From the NCBI GenBank assembly GCA_036346205.1, contig JARFJB010000821.1, positions 1,701,722 through 1,765,721 of the forward strand: 64,000 bases of DNA, written 5' to 3'. Both the position numbers and the translations under genes were made by a program. A model generated the notes under the pieces. The model was given only the letters and a program-made list of their open reading frames with translations. It made no database searches and was not told where the DNA came from. The DNA is from Vesta saturnalis. Taxonomy: Eukaryota; Arthropoda; Insecta; Coleoptera; Lampyridae. Positions 34,022 to 46,169 of the stretch are shown here, piece by piece (positions within the stretch are counted from its first letter, which is position 1; each line of letters begins with the position of its first letter).

Positions 34022-34843
34022 CATACAAAATTATTTTTGTTATTCATAAAAATGTTGTTTATCTTACAAAAGAAAATGCTGACACCTTGAGATAATTTGT
34101 ATTTAATGAGGAATCAAATACAATGCTGAGCTGTTGAGAATAAAATTTTTTAGTATCGTGAAATTTTGTTTACTAGTCTGACTACATCATTTCCGCTTAC
34201 AAAATTTATTTACTATCGGTTGACCTTTTGGTTCACGTACAGTATGGTATTGAGTTTTTATTCGGGAATTATAATTAGTTAAATGTCCCATTGATTTTTA
34301 GAAACCTTTGTTACAGTAAATGCAATGAAAAATAGTTGTTTATTTAACAAAAGCTTAGGTCCGACTAAATGGTAGGGAAATGAATTACTTAAATATCTGG
34401 TGTGGAGCAACGCACGACCTTCCATCCCAAAACGTGAAAATTAAAAGGAATAATATAAAACAAATAACTTAATTCTCAATATTACACGATAAGACTTAAA
34501 AATACTCATTTTTAATTTCTGATTCTTAAAAATGAAATAATACATTTTATTTGTTACATAATAGTAAACGTGTATTACCCTGGCTAAACTTAAGCTATTA
34601 CACGTAGCCTATTACGCACGAATGCATTATTACGATCATAAGCGAGCGAGTGTCGTATAAACGAGTGCGTAATAAACATTACCACCCGAGTTGTGTACTA
34701 TGCTTTTTCTACTGCTATAGAGTATAAGAGGACCTGAGTCAACTTGTACCATATTGATAGATCTGATCATATTCTAATAACACATTTCCATTAACTAAAT
34801 AACCCACTAAATAAACCATTATCAAATATAATCTTTCACGTAT

Positions 34844-34851
<8 letters not shown>
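34022..34851. other. Block A of unit 3, right part, no gene seen
   Basis: Continues the unit 2 sequence of 18,331-19,033 up to about 34,735, then becomes specific to unit 3. It includes an inverted repeat, ATTACGCAC near 34,611 with GTGCGTAAT near 34,663, also present near 18,912 in unit 2. Confidence 0.6.

Positions 34852-34903
<52 letters not shown>
34852..34903. repeat. (TA)n microsatellite
   Basis: Pure TA run in the unit-3-specific part. Confidence 0.9.
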
Positions 34904-34908
<5 letters not shown>

Positions 34909-36901
34909 TTCCTGTGATGTGTTAACCTTTCCTTTTTTATTTTTATACACATCATTTCCTAAAAAAGCATTTTGACTCTTGATGGGTCGAAATTGGTTTC
35001 GTTTGTTCGACTATAGTAGCATAATCAACAAACCAATAAATAAATTTACTAACGAAACAGTACTCCTTTATTGCATTTAAAAAACACATTAAACCTATAA
35101 AAAAATATAATTGTTCCTCCAACGCAAATTTGGCGTATACCCTAATTCTAACTTATCAGTAATTTTAACTTACTCACCCGTCAGAGCTCATAATTACTAA
35201 CAGGACCTTTTTTGTTATTATTTAGTTTAGTACAGCTGCGTGTTAAATTTGTTCTAGAACACTTACTTATCATTCACCATTGCTTTGCTGATAATTTTAA
35301 TAGTTTTTATCAACTTGGTAATTTCTTTTATTATTAAAATCGTTGAGTGCATTCAATATTAAAACCCAAAAACTTCCAACACACTTGTCTTTTCGAGCAC
35401 ACACATACCCGATTCTCGTGTTAGGCTTTAAAAGTAACGTTATATTTATACTCTTCTTTAATTTTCTACCACGGCTAGCTTCATTTAGGGGATATGGTTC
35501 AAATGATTTAATTTTGCAATATTAATAATGACGATTTGCTTTGCACACGAAACGTCTGAAAATACGAGTTAATTTTATTTGTGATGAATTCAATAATATT
35601 AATAGGTTCTGAAATTTACGTGTATGATTTTTATTAAGCAACCCGTACATGCAATCTTTAAGTATTGAGTTCATAAATGTATTGGTGAAAATAGACAACT
35701 TGCACAAGAAAATATTCTCCATTTAAATAGGTAAGCATAAATTTAATAAATGATGATAATATTTCTATTTTTCTTGATAAATTACGTTATTCTGTATTAG
35801 AAAATATTCTGCTTTGAACACTTTATACATATACGAAAACATTTAACATAACCCAAATCTAATACTTAAAGTTTACTTAACTGTCTGTTGTGTGTTCACC
35901 AGGTGTGGTCTAGTTTGTCCTTGATTGGATGCCCTGGTTACCATATGCTACTGTTGTGGATCTTCCTTGATGTATACCCAAAATTATCTATGATATAGCA
36001 ATCGTTATCCGTTGTGTAAATAGTCGGAGCACTTAATTTTATTAAAACTAAAATAACCAATAATCTCTATACACAATTCCCTTCAAAATGATACCCCATT
36101 TGCCATATTTTGAAACACAATCAATACTTTACACTCATTTTGTATATAAATCTCAAATATTAAATTTTCCTTGTAATTAACTAATTCTACTTTTTAGCGA
36201 CGAAATTAGTTCATATTCGAATCCTGTGACCCCAAAAACATAAATTCACCCTAAATTCCAGTCTGGCTGCACCCAACATATACTACACTTTCTAAACTTA
36301 TGCGCTCCGAAGGGTTCTGAACTGTTTTGTACTCACATCCATTTATTTCATGTATAATTTTAAATCCAGCTTATACAACTTCATCTAGACCACTCAAGGT
36401 AAGGTATTCTCACAATAATTGTTCACTACGCACACTTATGTTTTTGTAATTTCAATAAATACCTTGTAACGTTATCGTTGTTACCGTTTTCTTTACAAAA
36501 AAACTATCTAACACACATCTTATCTAACACAAATTACACTCTCCTTTTTAGGATTGAAGCAGAACATACTACTAAGCCAAGATCTTATATTCATAAACGA
36601 ATTCTATGAATATAATCAACTGAAATACAGAAATTATGCCTTCCGAAGCATATCGAAAACATGAAATGTGAAAATTCTCTTATACAGCCTTCATTTACAT
36701 AATGTTACTGTTAACTAAACTTTGTGTAGTGTAGAATCTGATGGATGATTACATATGTACTCGTCTATTCATTATAATCATTTCATCAATGTTGCTACAT
36801 TACACTTATGCTCAATTAAATCCTTCAGAAACTTTCCCACGATTACTACTATGTTTTATTGGTTTTACATACGATCATTATCATACAAACGTATCATCTC
36901 A
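34904..36901. other. Unit-3-specific spacer, then blocks B and D; no gene seen
   Basis: 34,904-35,317 has no match in the other units. 35,318-35,425 matches 24,409-24,515, 35,426-36,040 matches block B, and 36,045-36,901 matches block D of unit 2. No conserved frame. Confidence 0.6.

Positions 36902-36975
<74 letters not shown>
36902..36975. repeat. (CA)n(TA)n compound microsatellite
   Basis: A run of CA units passes directly into TA units. Unit 2 has mainly the TA part at 27,164-27,210. Confidence 0.95.
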
Positions 36976-36980
<5 letters not shown>

Positions 36981-38240
36981 ACATTGTAACGTGCAAAAAT
37001 CGATGTAGGCTCGCTTGCATTATTTTATCTGATTACTGTTTCTAAAAGCTGCCTCAAATAGGTATCTGTGACTTCAACATTTAGCAATATACTTTAAGCT
37101 TACTAGTATCTATTTTCTTTCCTATAATGAGTTAAAGTTTCTGTATTTACGGCATTTACTAATGAGTATAATGGATTAAATGATATACAAATCATTCCGG
37201 TACTGTGGTTAAGTTCTACTTCACATACAATTTCCTTTTAGGTCGTGTACACGGTTACGTTATACGAAAATTATTTTTCTCGCGTATCTACTTCTGTATT
37301 TTAAAAGTTTACTCGTTTTTACTAAATTTAACTTCAATTAATACCTATAGCGCCATCTGTGAGATGAACGTAGGTTCTGGTTATTTTAAACATTGTTACA
37401 TTTTATAGGTACTTGTCACTTTGCCACATCGCCACTAGATGGTGTTACCATTACAAAACTGCATCTTACTTATGATGTTTTAATTTGAAAACGAACATCT
37501 GTTAACAATATTTAAATGAGATAACAAATGAAGTTGTAAAATTGTTTCTTGAGGCGTTGGCTGTCTTCTCAAAATCGCCATTGCTGTAGAAGGGTGGAAA
37601 GTCTTTAGGAAATTTTCTTGTTTGTATTTACTAGATGCTAAGCATCATTTTTATGGAAAATTTTCACTGTATAATATCGCTTTGTTGTATAAAAGTGATA
37701 TAATCGCCATTTAAGGCGGATGTAATAGAAATATTTCACTACACCTACATATTTTGGTTTCACACATAAAAGAATTTCACATTACTTCTTCAAAGAAATA
37801 AATGTAACAAATTGTTTAAGACATTTAAACTACAGCTCGTATTCGATCTTAGAGCGACTAACTTGGGTTTCTATAAACCTACGTTTCTATATATTTATGC
37901 TTCCATCTATTGAAGTGTCCATATAACACTACATCCAAGTTCATGTTTACATTTGGTTGTCTGTACTGATGTAACAAAAGTATCCGTTCAGTATCTCGTT
38001 GGCTTATTGCTTGGATTGTGTTGCTGATAAACTGGGATCTGTAGCTCACATACTGGGGATTGTTTGCCCGTTGCTTGGCTGCTTTGAAAAACGCATAAGC
38101 ATTCGCAAACACAGGTCAGCTGTTTCCTTTTTTTTGCATGTATAAATAAATTGCTTTATATAACGAAAAGAAGTACATCTACCTTAGTTCGGTTAACAAG
38201 TAGTTGGCAAACATTTTACCGCTGAGTAAGACTCGTATCT
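36976..38240. other. Sequence found only in unit 3, no convincing gene
   Basis: After about 37,060 this joins block D to block C and is missing from the other two units, consistent with deletions there. It holds a 77-codon minus-strand frame (37,879-38,112) that I do not recognise, and two GCC-ATCT/ACTAGATGG-type motifs at 37,347-37,360 and 37,430-37,444. Confidence 0.5.
37879..38112 (-). CDS. Unrecognised 77-codon ORF
   Basis: The product is Gln/Tyr/Asn-rich, with aromatic residues spread evenly and no visible signal peptide or domain. Its composition is less biased than the chance frames around it, but there is no second copy in the window to test conservation. It may be an exon of a decayed gene or chance. 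Confidence 0.15.
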   Translation of the reverse strand: MFANAYAFFKAAKQRANNPQYVSYRSQFISNTIQAISQRDTERILLLHQYRQPNVNMNLDVVLYGHFNRWKHKYIET

Positions 38241-39465
38241 AAATTGCCTTCAGCAGATTACGATTGCCTACAAGGAAATTAAATATATTTATATTAATTA
38301 TATCAACAAATATTTGTTAAACATAGTTACCTGTAGTATAAGTTCGGTGATATTTTGATTCCTGATTTCAGCTAATTTTCAACACAATTTCTCTCATGTA
38401 GATCTGATATATGTTAATTAAATCATTCTTTAAGATTTTAACGCACACTTAACAATCAACATGTTGAATAATTATTGTTAATATTAGTTTTATGTGTCAC
38501 GCCCTTAGCGAGCTCATGTATAACCTACAATTTGGAATAATTACTTTTGTACTACTAGTTATGTGGTCGTGCGCAGTAGCAGTGTTGCAACTTTTATGTT
38601 TATACCAGATGTAACTTTTTTTGTATACCAGATGTAATACTGAATCTGTTAATTGTTGGCGCGAGATTTCGTGCTATTTAAATTACTTGGTAGCTCAATA
38701 TTCTTTTCTTTACTCGAACATGGATAAGGTTGTTCGGACCAATTTCTTTTTCTAATTTTAAATTGCTTAATTACTATTTTCTTTGTTTCTTGAAATAAGA
38801 TTGGGACTGAACAAGCTTTTCCAATTGTATTTATGTAACTTAAACAAACACGGGTTTGTATACAGTTTTGTTAAACTAAAGGCAAGCTGAATTATTTAAT
38901 AGTTTCTTTCTTATAAGTAACTGATTTAATAAGTTTATTAAATTGGCTAAGCTACGTAAGATCTTGCGTCGGCCGGAAGGGGCCTTGTTTGTTTTGGTAT
39001 TCTAAACTATAAATTACTGTGGGCGTGACAAACTCACGACTTGCCCTCATAAACTTATAATATATAATTTATTTCGTTTATTATTCACGTTTATATAGCT
39101 ATACAATAATATTTGGCTTATTGCGTCCTTTGTTGGGAATTCCAGAAAGGAAATAAATTTAGTTTGTCGAGGGAACTGTTCACTTACTTATTATTCCTAT
39201 TACTTACTACCTGTTTCAAGTTTTACAGATTCTCCCTCTTCCAAGGAATAAGAAGCTTTTTCTTTTCCTTTTGTCTTCTTTAAAGCTTGTGGCGTCCATT
39301 TCGATTCTTTGCTCTCTAACCAAATTCTCACTCCAACTATATTATCGATACCTCCAAAACAACCATGCAATCCGAGTGCTCTGTGGTGTTCCGACCGTTC
39401 GATTGAGTTTTGGCCGAGTTCACTCACTTCTCTTATGTTGTGCAGCGTGGTGGTTAGACACATGG

Positions 39466-39467
<2 letters not shown>
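38241..39467. other. Block C of unit 3, no gene seen
   Basis: Collinear with 9,285-10,535 of unit 1, with small indels. No conserved frame. Confidence 0.65.

Positions 39468-39515
<48 letters not shown>
39468..39515. repeat. (TA)n microsatellite
   Basis: TA run abutting the truncated SINE. Confidence 0.9.
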
Positions 39516-39519
<4 letters not shown>

Positions 39520-39522
<3 letters not shown>

Positions 39523-39760
39523 ACCGTATGCGGTACTTAGGCGAATGCTGCGGATATATTTCCTCAGAACCCTAACTCCGTTTTTTCCGATCCTATCCTG
39601 ACCACACCCATCTTTAATCCCACTATGCATATATTGGTACGTAATGTATGAATACTGGGATGCATGATTGTGGCTGAAGGAGCTCGGAAAGCTCGAGCAA
39701 CCCGCCCTCCCCCTTGGAGAGGGAATGAAATACGTGGCCTTTTCCTTTCCTTTTCTTAAA
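39520..39760 (+). mobile_element. tRNA-derived SINE, copy 2 (head missing)
   Basis: Starts in the SINE body at CGTATGCGGTACTTAGGCGA and runs to the pyrimidine-rich tail. The tRNA-like head is replaced by the TA run. The downstream flank AAAATAGGCTCATAG is the same as behind the SINE at 10,893, so both come from one insertion that predates the duplication. Confidence 0.75.
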
Positions 39761-40350
39761 ATAGGCTCATAGCGACGGATTGATAAGAAATGTCATATGT
39801 TATCTATTGTATGCTGAATTTGGAGACAAATTTTTACACAGTAAGAACGTGATAGATTATTTAAAAGAAGTTTCAAAAAGTAACAGAAAATGTTATAGAT
39901 GAAAATAATATGAGAGTAAACATTGAAATAAGAAAAATTAAAATTGTCATTATGGACATTGAAGGTGTTATTGCTATTAAAGTATTTGTATATGCTGTTT
40001 ATGTGCCGAAACTTTCATACTTGCGTGCAGTTCATGTATCTCTCACATTACGTTGATGTGAACCATTTATGAAAGAATATCATGAGACCTTACATCGTAT
40101 AGGTACTTGCCTTGTCTAAGATGTTTGACGTAACTGTAATGTTGCATTGTGAGAGAACTTAACACGGAAATGCATCGATCCTTTTCAATAAATCGGGATA
40201 GATATCAGTGTTACAAATTCTTAGAAGTATCATCAAAAAGATACGTTAGTTTATGGTTATCATGATTATGATAGAACAAGTTCTAATATTTAAAGATAGT
40301 ACATTAGTGGTATCGTTGATCATTTGCATTAAAAAAATAATTTGTTAGTA
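39761..40350. other. Block E of unit 3, end of the tandem array
   Basis: Collinear with 11,286-11,845. Similarity ends near 40,350 at AATAATTTGTTAGTATTA, after which the sequence is single-copy in this window. No gene seen. Confidence 0.6.
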
Positions 40351-41205
40351 TTAATTGTTCTATCTTCCACTTTAGTTTCAAAAACTCTTAGTGAGTTAAT
40401 AGTTACTGTGACATAAAATTTTGTGTAGGTATCTTAAGTATTATTTTCATAAAAGTTTGAATTAGGATTGTCATCCTTTTTAACATAATTTAAGTCATAG
40501 AAGTTAACGATGGAAAGGCTCTTAGATAAATTTTGCATCCCCACTGAAATTAACAATGTGCACCATAAAGGGGCTACACAGTTTGTTTTGTGCTCCGAAT
40601 AGTAAATCTGTAATAATTAAATTAAGTTTCTACCTATCTGTTTACATAAGAGTCTGTATTAGTCTGAAACTGTAATATTGATAATAATTATTAGATATAA
40701 CATGATTCTTTATGAAAGCTGAAATACACAGCATGATTTGTGCCTATCCTAGGTGAACATATTAACAAAGGCTACATTATCCAGGAGGTTAATGCAAAAT
40801 TTCCATAAATAATTACACATCTTATTTTTGCAGTAGTTCTCAAACCTTGTTCGTACAACACAACTGTGCATAAGATTAGTACTTTGGAAACATTGTAATT
40901 TTAAGATTATCTAAATTAGCCCTAAAAAGTGGAAATTTGATTTTTTATGCAATTGATATACGTTATAATTCCATTCAATATAGAGGGTGCTGTTTGAATT
41001 GAAAACTGTGTAGTGCTACATAATATTTATTACGGTTCAGGCTTAGAATCCAAATATAAACAAAGAACTGCACTAAAAAAACTGAAATACTCCTAGTAGT
41101 TCAAACCAACATATAAAACCATAATAGCTTCTGTCAGCCTGTTAAAATGCACTCGTCTAATTGAACATCACTCATTTTGAGTGGTTAATGTACACAAGGT
41201 ATTTG
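40351..41205. other. Single-copy AT-rich sequence, no gene seen
   Basis: No frame above ~60 codons on either strand and no repeat or element end that I can identify. Confidence 0.5.
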
Positions 41206-41209
41206 TATG

Positions 41210-41575
41210 CTTACCGAGCTGGTAGCGTAGTGGTGACACGACCTGACTAGCATTCGGGAGGTAATGGGTTCGATTCCCGTTACCGTCTACCTTATATGAG
41301 GTTTTTTCAGGGGGTTTTCCTCATGCACATGTAGCGGTATGGTCACTGCGTATGTGCACACCATGTGCGGCTGCTTAGGCGAATGCTGGGGTAGTATTTT
41401 CCCCCTCAGAACCCTAACTCCGTTCCTTCCGAACCTATCCTGACCACACCCATCCTTAATCCCACCATGCATATATACGTAATGTATGTATGCTGGGAAT
41501 CCACGATTGTGGCTGAAGGAGCTCGGAAAGCTCGAGCAGCCCGCCTTCCCCCTTGGGAAGGGAATGAAATACGCA
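41210..41575 (+). mobile_element. tRNA-derived SINE, copy 3 (full length)
   Basis: The head CGAGCTGGTAGCGTAGTGG has an intact A-box region, with a B box GGTTCGATTCCC near 41,268. The body matches 10,975-11,250. It ends at GGGAATGAAATACG, followed by unrelated sequence. It lies outside the tandem array, so it is an independent insertion and the best-preserved copy here. Confidence 0.8.
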
Positions 41576-42105
41576 CACTTGTGCTTATAAGTCACTTCAA
41601 ATCAAGTTTCAGGATTGACGTGTTTTATTCAACAATATTTATGCAATGAAAATTACATGTAACTAAATAATAAACAAATAAAAAAAGAATTTCATATGAT
41701 TATCTTAGTAAAGCAAAAATTTTTTTGGAAAATTTTTAAAGCGCTAATAATTAATAAGATTTCCATACAGCTTAATGCATTTTTTTTTAACTGTTAAGTA
41801 ACTTATGTATGTGTAATTTTCTTACGGATACTTCCAGAAATCTTTGTGATGCATCGCGTTGAAGTAATACGGAGAATTACCGTGTTATTCTTATGCATTC
41901 GAAAAATTTCAGAAAGAATCTGCACATTTAGGCATTTACAAATTAATATAAACATAATATGCACTACAAATCAATTAGAAAATAAGAATATTACACTATA
42001 TAACGCAAATGTTTATAAAAGATCATTAATTACTTATATATTTGAAGCAAACACAAATAAATAATCTAAAATAATATAAGTTTATTCGCAACTGCAGTGT
42101 TAATA
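41576..42105. other. AT-rich spacer, no gene seen
   Basis: Between the SINE and the minus-strand recombinase relic. It contains a 72-codon AT-rich frame at 41,846-42,064 without recognisable features. Confidence 0.4.
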
Positions 42106-43930
42106 GCTGCTATAGTTCATCCTTGAAAGCCTGAAAAGTTCTCCCTAGCAATTAAACATTTGGCCTTAGAGGGCAAAGTTCTATCTTCTAGGTAGCGACC
42201 AAATACCCGATTCAATTCAGCTTTCATTGATGCTGTTCATCGTTTCCTTAAACCAACTGCAAAAAAATTATTTACCACATTTAACCATCTTTAGAAACGA
42301 ATTGCCCTTTCTAAATAAATCCAGAGAAGCAAAGGTGCCTTTATTACGCTTACGGACCAATTGATTATGTAATCACACCTTCACAGAAGTTGGTGACCGA
42401 CCTTTAAGATCTTTAATCAATGGACGTTGTTGGCAGATGTTTGCAGTAGACGGAAGTTTACCCTCGTCTAGGTAATTTTCAAAATGCTTAATTACAGCTA
42501 CTTTTTCTTGAAGTGTCCAAGCTCTTTTTTCAAACTGCACACACGTTGTAAACCTGTAAATAAATTATCGTGTTAATAATGTTTGTCATTAAGTTTATCA
42601 AAATTCTACTAGCTATGTGTTTCCTTTTCTTTGACTGTAATCACGATCGGAAGAAGAATTTGAAGCGTTGAGAGCATCGCCCGGAGTAGAAAGATAAAAC
42701 TCGTTTGTTCTACTTGTACTTGGTTGTGATTGTAAAGTAGTTCCGTGAGGTATACTTTTTAAAGAATTTTCGTCAAGTTGGCTAAGTAAAGTACTATTGG
42801 AATGCATAATTCCCTTGGGATTTTCCTGATGCAATTGTTTGTCAACCTCTGTAACACTATTACCCCTTGAATCATTTCTAAAATTTTGGACATTTATATA
42901 ATATCTCTCTTTTCCACAGGTCTCCGATATATGTTATTGTGAATGTCAATAGCATGGGCCATAAAATTTTCAACATCATGAATCACATTGTCTGCCAAAT
43001 CATTTAAAGCACATTCTGTCGCAATGTATTTCCTCAAATATGTAGGACGTAGTAAGTCTGATCTCGCTGTACCACAATCTTTAGCAAAATTTCTGAGAAG
43101 GAAACAATCTCATAAGTACCTATGACGATGATCAATTGATGGACAGGCAAATACAAATTGATTGTTCGAAGAAATGCCACCTATTTCCCGGTTTTGAATA
43201 ATTAATTTAATACACGCTTCGATTTCAAAATCTACTAAAACAGGTACCGTTCTATTAAGTTTTCTACGTATTTAAAAACGCTTGTAACGACTTGCCAATG
43301 CTGCATCTTCTGGATTTTTTTGTAGATGATCTACCAGGTTCCAGATTGCATGTGCAGAATGTAAGTTATCGAAATCTTTAATAGTAATACGTTCCAATTC
43401 ACCTGGTCACCGTCTATTAAAAACCATTAGAGAAACGAGGGTGAAAGAAGAAAGTTCTTATAAAGCATACCTCAAATTAATGGTATCATCTTGAAGAACA
43501 TTTCTGAACCATTCTCTGAATTCTTAATATATTCACTTCTCCATATGTTAGTAACTTGTTTGCACACGGTGTAAACAGTAAGAACTGTGGTAGGGGCTTT
43601 ATATACTGCATTATTAGAATTTATACCTCCGACACGCTTTATTGCAACAACAGTGGTATCGAATTTTTCGGGTGTTAACTTATTATCAAAGTCAAATATT
43701 GTAGAGTCATTGTAGAGACATAGGTCTATTACTAATTCAATGTATTCCTAATCAATTCATGACGATGCTGGGATGAATACCTATTACACATATAATTACC
43801 ATATAGAAGGACTAGCAGATCATATCGAATACTATTTACACAGTCATCATTACATAAAATGGAGAATATCCTAGTTTTCAGAAATTCACTTGCTTTGGGA
43901 TGTAACTTAGAAAGAAGAAGAAAATACATT
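42106..43930 (-). pseudogene. Tyrosine recombinase relic, Crypton-like
   Basis: Minus-strand fragments read in order. RYDLLVLLYGNYMCNRY (43,732-43,929) is typical of the N-terminal part of a multi-copy animal protein family. Next is LTPEKFDTTVVAIKRV (~43,650-43,700). A first catalytic box, RR-stop-PGELERIT (~43,387-43,420), corresponds to the R-x-GE-L arginine box. Then come RTVPVLVDFEIE (~43,220-43,250), LRPTYLRKYIATEC (~43,021-43,060) and FMAHAIDIHNNIYRRP (~42,912-42,970), matching the second Arg, the GH-like box (Gly now Ala) and the final Tyr. The C-terminal WTLQEKVAVIKHFENYL (~42,480-42,540) resembles a Myb/SANT-like tail. Tyrosine recombinases cut and rejoin DNA through that Tyr. Stops occur within the Arg box and at several other places, so it is dead. 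The Crypton assignment is inferred from box order, not from a search. Confidence 0.55.
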
Positions 43931-44400
43931 CCTACTACCTGAAACCTTTTCAGAAAAGCAATGTTTAGAGTGTAACCGTACAGTCCCTTTACTGAAAATT
44001 CATCATAGTATGAACAAGGTACATAGTCCTTCGAGGAACGAGGGAAGTCATGAGAAGACCTTCTTGCTACAAAAAGCTCTTCAGAAGTGAAGAAGAAGTA
44101 TTATGAACAAAATCCCCTCTCCCCCTGATAGTCTCAATTATTTTTCGTCTCTCGGGATTCTCTGTAACAAAAAAATGATTATTGCATATCTGTGCACTAA
44201 ATAAACAAAATAAAATGTTTAGTCGCCTTATAGTACTTAAGAATTGTTATTTTTTTAAATTTATGTTACACATTCAATTAGAACTACGTCGGGTAGAAAT
44301 GAAATTACTATCAAAGCAAGGGTATTGCTTCCAAGAAAGTAAAGATGTTTTGAAATTCTGTCAGAATGACGTTTAAAACTTCATGTTAAATAGATATTCA
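43931..44400. other. Upstream flank of the recombinase relic, no gene seen
   Basis: May include more of the decayed N-terminus, but I could not read a continuous frame. Confidence 0.35.
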
Positions 44401-44404
44401 TATA

Positions 44405-45071
44405 CACGGTGTTCATTAATTAGTGTTAAAGCTTCATGTAGCGTTATAGTTCAGGCAAAGCTGAAAAACCCTATAACAAAATTATTGCTAGGCGCTGCGC
44501 CGTTTCTTCTCGCGAGCCATCCAAAGTTCGAAATTTGACCAACTTCATTAGCATCTGGGAAAGTATCCGATGAAAAATTCATTTTCAAACAAAATATTGA
44601 TGTTGAATTTTTTTGCAATTTTTTGGTTGATTTCCGCACCTTCTAAAACCTCAGATTAAGATTTTAAATTTTTAATTTGAGAAAAATACGCTTGGCAACT
44701 AGGCAAATTTTGTGGTGACGTTTGTATACATCAGTGTGACAGGAACGTGTTTTAGATTCAATCCCTCTTCGATTGGAATTGTGCATGGACATGGACGGTG
44801 GTCATTTTCAACCATATGTTCAATAATAAAAAATGTGTTCTTTACTTTTTGTATTGTTTTCATCACCAATATGCTTCTGACACCTTGTGTCACGTGTGAT
44901 GTGGTGAATTTGTTCACATGTAGGTTCCAACGTTGCAATTTAATGACATTTTTGGATGGTCCGTTAGAAGAAACGGTGCATCGCCTAGCATTAATTCTTT
45001 TATGAGGCTTCTCAGATTCGCATGGGTTATCACGCTAGCTGAAGCTTTAACACTATTTAATAAACACCGTG
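44405..45071. mobile_element. 667 bp TIR element (MITE-like) with TA/TATA flanks
   Basis: Starts CACGGTGTTCATTAATTAGT and ends with the complement of a close variant, ...AATAAACACCGTG. The similarity continues about 40 bp (GTGTTAAAGCTTCA in both arms). TATA stands on both sides (44,401-44,404 and 45,072-45,075). The interior has opposing frames of 62-97 codons with no known domain. It is probably a non-autonomous DNA transposon. Confidence 0.75.
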
Positions 45072-45545
45072 TATACATGTTAACTTAAAAAAAATTCCAG
45101 TTACAATTCATATTTAATTTATTTTTTAACGTACCTTTCGTTACATTAAAAAAATGTATAAAGAAAAGTTATGTAAAATTAAATTTTCTTTAAAATATAC
45201 GTCTACACTTTTTCTTATAATATTAATCGTTATTCAGATAAATTTTAACTAACACTTAAATTCTACCGTAGGAATTGTTTTGCCGCTAAATTACGCGTCA
45301 TTTCAAAATATTGCATAGAACATAATTAATTGATATGTTTATAGGTATTTTTATATCTTTGAAATATGCAGCTGTTTTAAAAATATTTGATAAAACCAAA
45401 AACTGCTCATAATAAACCCCCCTCTCCGTCGCTGGATTTCTCCCAAAATATAATCAGCTCTAAGCCAAATGAATTCAAACTTAAATACAACATTTTAAGT
45501 ACGTATGTTCTTTCTTTCTGGAGTTATCGTGGATACTAGAATACA
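45072..45545. other. AT-rich spacer, no gene seen
   Basis: No frame or repeat worth noting. Confidence 0.4.
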
Positions 45546-45672
45546 TCCACACAAACACACACACGTACACGCACGCGCACACGCACACGCACACGCACAC
45601 GCACACGCACACACGCACACGCACACGACAGCACACCACGCACACGCACACACCACACGCACACGCACACAC

Positions 45673-45751
<79 letters not shown>
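45546..45751. repeat. (CA)n / (CACG)n microsatellite
   Basis: CACG-rich units followed by about 75 bp of pure CA. Cys/Val or His/Thr frames over it on both strands are artefacts. Confidence 0.95.
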
Positions 45752-45753
<2 letters not shown>

Positions 45754-46167
45754 CCAGACATGATGGCCGATCTTGGCGAAACTTTGCCAAAAATTGTAAG
45801 ATGAGCTAATACATCGATTTAACAATAGTGAAAAAAAAGTCGATTGCATTACCTTCTATACATGCATATGTATATGTAGGTGGGAAGGTACAAAGTAGTG
45901 GGTAATTTGTGGAATAGATCAAGCTCACAGGTACCAACGCATTCTAACAACCCTCAAGGGTGCGCATTTGCATAAATGATGATTATACGCCCTTGTAGAA
46001 AATTATGACGTCATCTGGTTACTTATATTACCAGTAAACTACTCAAAATTACAATACTTTTAATATTCAATTATATATAATTAGGCAGAAAAGTGGCATA
46101 TAACTAAATAAATAACCTTTTTAATTTCTTTTGGCGCTTTTCCGTAAATATACCAAAATTTTTATTA
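45752..46167. other. AT-rich spacer, no gene seen
   Basis: Ordinary AT-rich sequence up to the TA at 46,168-46,169 that precedes the next transposon end. Confidence 0.4.
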
Positions 46168-46169
46168 TA

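Larger units (their letters stand above)
31184..40350. repeat. Tandem segmental duplication, unit 3 (truncated, no OBP gene)
   Basis: It begins like position 2 of the window and carries A (split by the mariner element 31,664-34,019), B, D, a unit-specific stretch (36,976-38,240), C, a 5'-truncated SINE and the start of E. Homology stops near 40,350, so blocks F to OBP are absent. It is the only unit holding both D and C, so it best shows the ancestral order. Confidence 0.8.

Noticed and set aside
45481..45849. Cys/Val-rich and His/Thr-rich frames over (CA)n
   Set aside because: Microsatellite artefact; not a Cys-rich toxin or metallothionein.
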